This document shows, piece by piece, positions 29,851 through 33,441 of a stretch of DNA of 33,441 bases. The notes beneath the pieces were generated by a model. It was given only the letters and a program-made list of their open reading frames with translations. It ran no database searches and was not told the DNA's origin. How positions within the stretch are numbered: the first letter of the stretch is position 1; the number at the start of each line of letters is the position of its first letter. Position numbers and translations under genes: made by a program. The DNA lies in assembly GCA_947588895.1 (NCBI GenBank), contig CANQBF010000010.1:1-33441 (forward strand), in the 5' to 3' direction. The stretch is from an uncultured Bacilli bacterium (lineage in GTDB: Bacteria > Bacillota_I > Bacilli_A > RF39 > UBA660).

Positions 29851-32787
29851 TTATTTAATATTCTCTAATTCTACACCCACAACTTTACTAATACCTGCAT
29901 TTTGCATTGTAATACCATAAAGAACATCAGCATATTCCATCATTCTCTTTTTATGGGTAATTAATATATATTGACTTTCCATTTTCTTTTTATTTAGGTA
30001 TTCACCAAATAAGTCCACATTAGCTTCATCTAAAGCGGCTTCAACTTCATCTAAAACAATAAATGGTACAGTAGATACATTTAATATAGCAAATAATAAA
30101 CATATTGCTGTTAAAGATTTTTCACCACCAGATAAACTTTGCGTATTATGAATCTTTTTTCCAGGGGGTACGACAATAATATCAATACCAGTATTTAAAT
30201 AATCACTTGGATTTGTTAATTCTAATTTACCAGTACCACCTTGAAACATAATTTTAAATACTTTACTAAATTCTTCACTAACTTTAGTAAATGTATCTTT
30301 AAATTTTTCAACCATAATATTATCCATATCCGTAATAATATCATGTAAATTTTGCATTGATACTTCTAAATCATTTTTTTGATTAACTAAAAATTCATAT
30401 CTAGTATTAATTCTTTCATATTCACTTATACTTCCAGTATTAACTTCTCCTAAAGATTTAATATCATTTTTTAATTTATTAACCATTTTTCTAGTTATAT
30501 CACTATCAATATCTAAATCATAATTTTCTTTAGCATATTCATAAGTCATATTATATTCTTCATTTAAAGAAAGTAATAAACTATCTAATTTAACATTTAA
30601 TTTACCAACTTCTACACTTGTACTATTAAGTTCATTTGATACAACTTTATATTCACTATTTACTTTACTATTCTCTTTTTCTAAACTGTCAAGTTCATTA
30701 TTATAATCATTCTTCTTTTCTTTTAATGACTCAATATCATCTTCCATTTTTTCTTTTTCAATAGTAAGTTTATTTAATCTTTCCATAATATTATTTAAGG
30801 CATCATCTATAGCATTTTCTTTTAAATTAGATAATCCAGCAATATCATTTTTAATTGTGGCTAATTTATTATCTAAAGTATTAACATTATTCATTTTACT
30901 TTCTTTAGTAGTATTTAATTGAACTAATTCTAAATTAATATTATTTAAATTATTACTAATAATATTATAATCATTATCAATATTTTTAAGTTCTTCTATT
31001 AAATTATTAATCTTTTTATTAGTATTATCTAATTTATTTTTACTTTCTTCTAAATCTTTTTTTAAATTAATATTAGTATTTTTCTTATTAACACCACCAC
31101 TAATAATACCACCAGCATAAATAATACTTCCATCTAATGATACTACACGATATTTATAATCAATTATTTTAGCTATATTATTCATATCATCAATATTTTT
31201 AACTACTATTACATTACCTAATTGATTTTCAATTATATTTTTATATATAGTATCATAATTAATTAAATCAGATAAGATACCTACAAAACCATTATGGTTT
31301 TTAATTTTATCTAAAGTATAATTATCAATATAACGAGATTTAATAATATTAAGAGGTAAAAATGTAGCTCGCCCAATATTCTTATCTTTCAAATAGTTAA
31401 TTGCTTCTTTAGCACAATTTTCATTATCAACGACGATAAAATTAACTGATGAACTTAAAATAACATCACTAGCAGTTAAATATTCATTACTAACACTTAC
31501 AATATTACCTATTGTATTATGTATTCCTTTTAAACGATCATTATTTAATATATTTTTGACACTTAATGGTAATTTTTCATTATTAATAATATTACTTTCT
31601 AAAATATCTATTTTATTTTCTAACATTAATTTTTCTTTATTTAAATCTTCTAAATCTTTATTATAAGTTGATTTTCTTAATATAATATTTTTATATTCAT
31701 TATTAATATTAGCACAATTAGTATTTTTTTCTTTAATTGTCTTATTTAAAATATCTATTTCATTATTAATAATTTCTATTTCTTTAATTAAATTTAATTC
31801 TTCTTCTTTTAAATTAATTAAATTATTTTTTATTTTATCTTCACTATATTCATATTTAGTTCTTTCAATAGTTATTCTTTTTTCACTATCAAGTTTACTA
31901 ATTTCCTCAGTTAAAGTTAATACTTGTTTATTTTTCATGCTTAATAAATCATCTAATTTATATATTTCTAATTTTAATTTATCAATATTAGCATTATTAA
32001 TATTACTTTGCATTGATTCTAATTTATGTTTTAAATTTTCTTCTTTTTCTTGTAAATCAAGATAATCTTTATTAAGAATACCAATATCTTTGGTAATAAG
32101 GGCTATTTCATTATTTTTTAATTCTTCTTTAAATTGTAAATATTTTTTAGCTACTTTAGCTTGTTCACATAAAGGTTTTAAACTAGTTTCTAATTCACTT
32201 ATTACTAAATTTACACTTTCTAAATTATCTTCCGTTTTTTCTAATTTTCTTAAAGCATCTTCTTTTCTTTTCTTATACTTTAAAACTCGTGCAGCACTTT
32301 CAAATATGGAACGTCTTTCTTGTGGTTTAAAATTTACTAAATCAGTAACTGTACCTTGAGAAATAATATTATAAGAATCCATACCTCCACCACTATCAAT
32401 AAATAATTCGGTAATATCTTTAAGTCTTACTTTATTATTATTTAAGTAATATTCACTTTCCCCAGTTTTATAGACGCATCTTTTAACTTCAATTTCACTA
32501 TATTCACTATTTAAATATTTATCACTATTATCAAATGTTAATGTGACGGATGCTTTATTTAATGCCTCTTTAAATTCCGAACCACTAAAAATAACATCAC
32601 TCATGTTTTCGCCACCACGTAATGATTTTACTGATTGTTCACCTAAAACCCAACGAATTGCATCAACAATGTTACTTTTACCACTTCCATTTGGTCCAAC
32701 AATGGCTGTTATTCCTTTATTAAGTTCAAATACTGTTTTATTAGCAAAAGATTTAAAACCTTCTAATCGTATACTTTTTAAATACAT
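29851..32787 (-). CDS. smc: Chromosome segregation protein SMC
   Basis: GFKSFANKTVFELNKGITAIVGPNGSGKSNIVDAIRWVLGEQSVKSLRGG; hinge region with GGVNKKN; signature LSGGEKSLTAICLLFAIL, FIVLDEVEAALDEANV. Confidence 0.97.
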   Translation of the reverse strand: MYLKSIRLEGFKSFANKTVFELNKGITAIVGPNGSGKSNIVDAIRWVLGEQSVKSLRGGENMSDVIFSGSEFKEALNKASVTLTFDNSDKYLNSEYSEIEVKRCVYKTGESEYYLNNNKVRLKDITELFIDSGGGMDSYNIISQGTVTDLVNFKPQERRSIFESAARVLKYKKRKEDALRKLEKTEDNLESVNLVISELETSLKPLCEQAKVAKKYLQFKEELKNNEIALITKDIGILNKDYLDLQEKEENLKHKLESMQSNINNANIDKLKLEIYKLDDLLSMKNKQVLTLTEEISKLDSEKRITIERTKYEYSEDKIKNNLINLKEEELNLIKEIEIINNEIDILNKTIKEKNTNCANINNEYKNIILRKSTYNKDLEDLNKEKLMLENKIDILESNIINNEKLPLSVKNILNNDRLKGIHNTIGNIVSVSNEYLTASDVILSSSVNFIVVDNENCAKEAINYLKDKNIGRATFLPLNIIKSRYIDNYTLDKIKNHNGFVGILSDLINYDTIYKNIIENQLGNVIVVKNIDDMNNIAKIIDYKYRVVSLDGSIIYAGGIISGGVNKKNTNINLKKDLEESKNKLDNTNKKINNLIEELKNIDNDYNIISNNLNNINLELVQLNTTKESKMNNVNTLDNKLATIKNDIAGLSNLKENAIDDALNNIMERLNKLTIEKEKMEDDIESLKEKKNDYNNELDSLEKENSKVNSEYKVVSNELNSTSVEVGKLNVKLDSLLLSLNEEYNMTYEYAKENYDLDIDSDITRKMVNKLKNDIKSLGEVNTGSISEYERINTRYEFLVNQKNDLEVSMQNLHDIITDMDNIMVEKFKDTFTKVSEEFSKVFKIMFQGGTGKLELTNPSDYLNTGIDIIVVPPGKKIHNTQSLSGGEKSLTAICLLFAILNVSTVPFIVLDEVEAALDEANVDLFGEYLNKKKMESQYILITHKKRMMEYADVLYGITMQNAGISKVVGVELENIK

Positions 32788-32796
32788 AATTCACCC

Positions 32797-33441
32797 TTAC
32801 TTTACTGACTTTTTATATGCATCATATGCCGCATTTTGCTCAGCTTCTTTTTTACTTTTACCAATTCCCCGTCCTAAAATGATTCCATTAACTTTAACTA
32901 CCATTTCAAATGTCTTTTCATGGTCTTTACCATATTCATTTACTAAAATATATTCAAGTGATTTTTTATCAGTTTGAACAAATTCTTGTAACATTGATTT
33001 ATAATCCCCAAAGAAAACAAAATTTCTTTCAATATAAGGAATAATTATTTTATATACATATTCTTTAGCAAAATCTATACCAAATGATAAATAAATAGCT
33101 CCTAAAACACTTTCAAATGTATCAGCAATAATAGTATCATTAATATTATCAATTTGCCCATGACCAACTTTAATATACTTATCAATTCCAATATCTTTAG
33201 CGTAATGAGCAAGAGCTTGTTCACATACAAAACTAGCTCTTTTTTTAGTCATTTCCCCTTCTTTATAATTAGTATTATTATAAAAATATTCACTAATTAT
33301 AAATTCTAATATGGCATCGCCTAAATATTCTAATCTTTCATAATTTTTAGTATTTTTATGTTCATTAGAATAACTACTATGAGTTAAAGCTTCCTCAAGT
33401 AATTTTTTATCTATCTTTTCTAAATTATATTTTTTTAAAAA
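32797..33441 (-). CDS. rnc: Ribonuclease III, 5' end truncated by the window (track ORF 32797-33252 starts at an internal ATG)
   Basis: Frame is open to the window edge: FLKKYNLEKIDKKLLEEALTHSSYSNEHKNTKNYERLEYLGDAILEFIISEYFYNNTNYKEGEMTKKRASF...; RNase III signature ERLEYLGDAILE; C-terminal dsRBD. Confidence 0.95.
   Translation of the reverse strand, partial: FLKKYNLEKIDKKLLEEALTHSSYSNEHKNTKNYERLEYLGDAILEFIISEYFYNNTNYKEGEMTKKRASFVCEQALAHYAKDIGIDKYIKVGHGQIDNINDTIIADTFESVLGAIYLSFGIDFAKEYVYKIIIPYIERNFVFFGDYKSMLQEFVQTDKKSLEYILVNEYGKDHEKTFEMVVKVNGIILGRGIGKSKKEAEQNAAYDAYKKSVK

Noticed and set aside
32090-32359. 89-aa + ORF antisense to smc
   Set aside because: Antisense shadow of smc.
32543-32977. 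144-aa + ORF antisense to smc/rnc
   Set aside because: Antisense shadow spanning two confident genes.

Overview
This is an AT-rich chromosomal window that looks like an uncultured low-GC Firmicutes/Bacilli-type genome (inferred from gene content and RBS style). Most of it is conserved housekeeping: a CapA-like protein, a HerA-like ATPase, a probable 6S RNA next to a tcdA-like gene, gpsA, rarA, murC, a XerC/D recombinase, a ZIP transporter, an XRE regulator plus Cys-rich membrane protein, a YetF-like protein, tgt/queA, pyrH, thyA, glyA, folD, ruvBA, a SipW-type secreted protein, obgE, three tRNA genes, two tandem NBD-FtsX ABC transporters, smc, and rnc running off the right edge. I found no CRISPR array, prophage, transposon or clear defence island, and no convincing new multi-gene system. 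The points most worth a second look are: (i) a tcdA-like gene with one in-frame TGA exactly at the first glycine of the GxGGxGS motif, beside a probable 6S RNA; (ii) a 1-nt frameshift splitting thyA; (iii) an untracked 44-aa Asn/Arg/Lys-rich ORF with an internal repeat; (iv) a 19-bp perfect inverted repeat that places identical translation-start regions on two divergent genes; (v) a ~90% AT spacer with loosely periodic motifs; (vi) an 11-bp tRNA-Lys complement just downstream of that tRNA; (vii) a terminator whose stem lies inside a coding sequence. All calls are by eye, with no database search.
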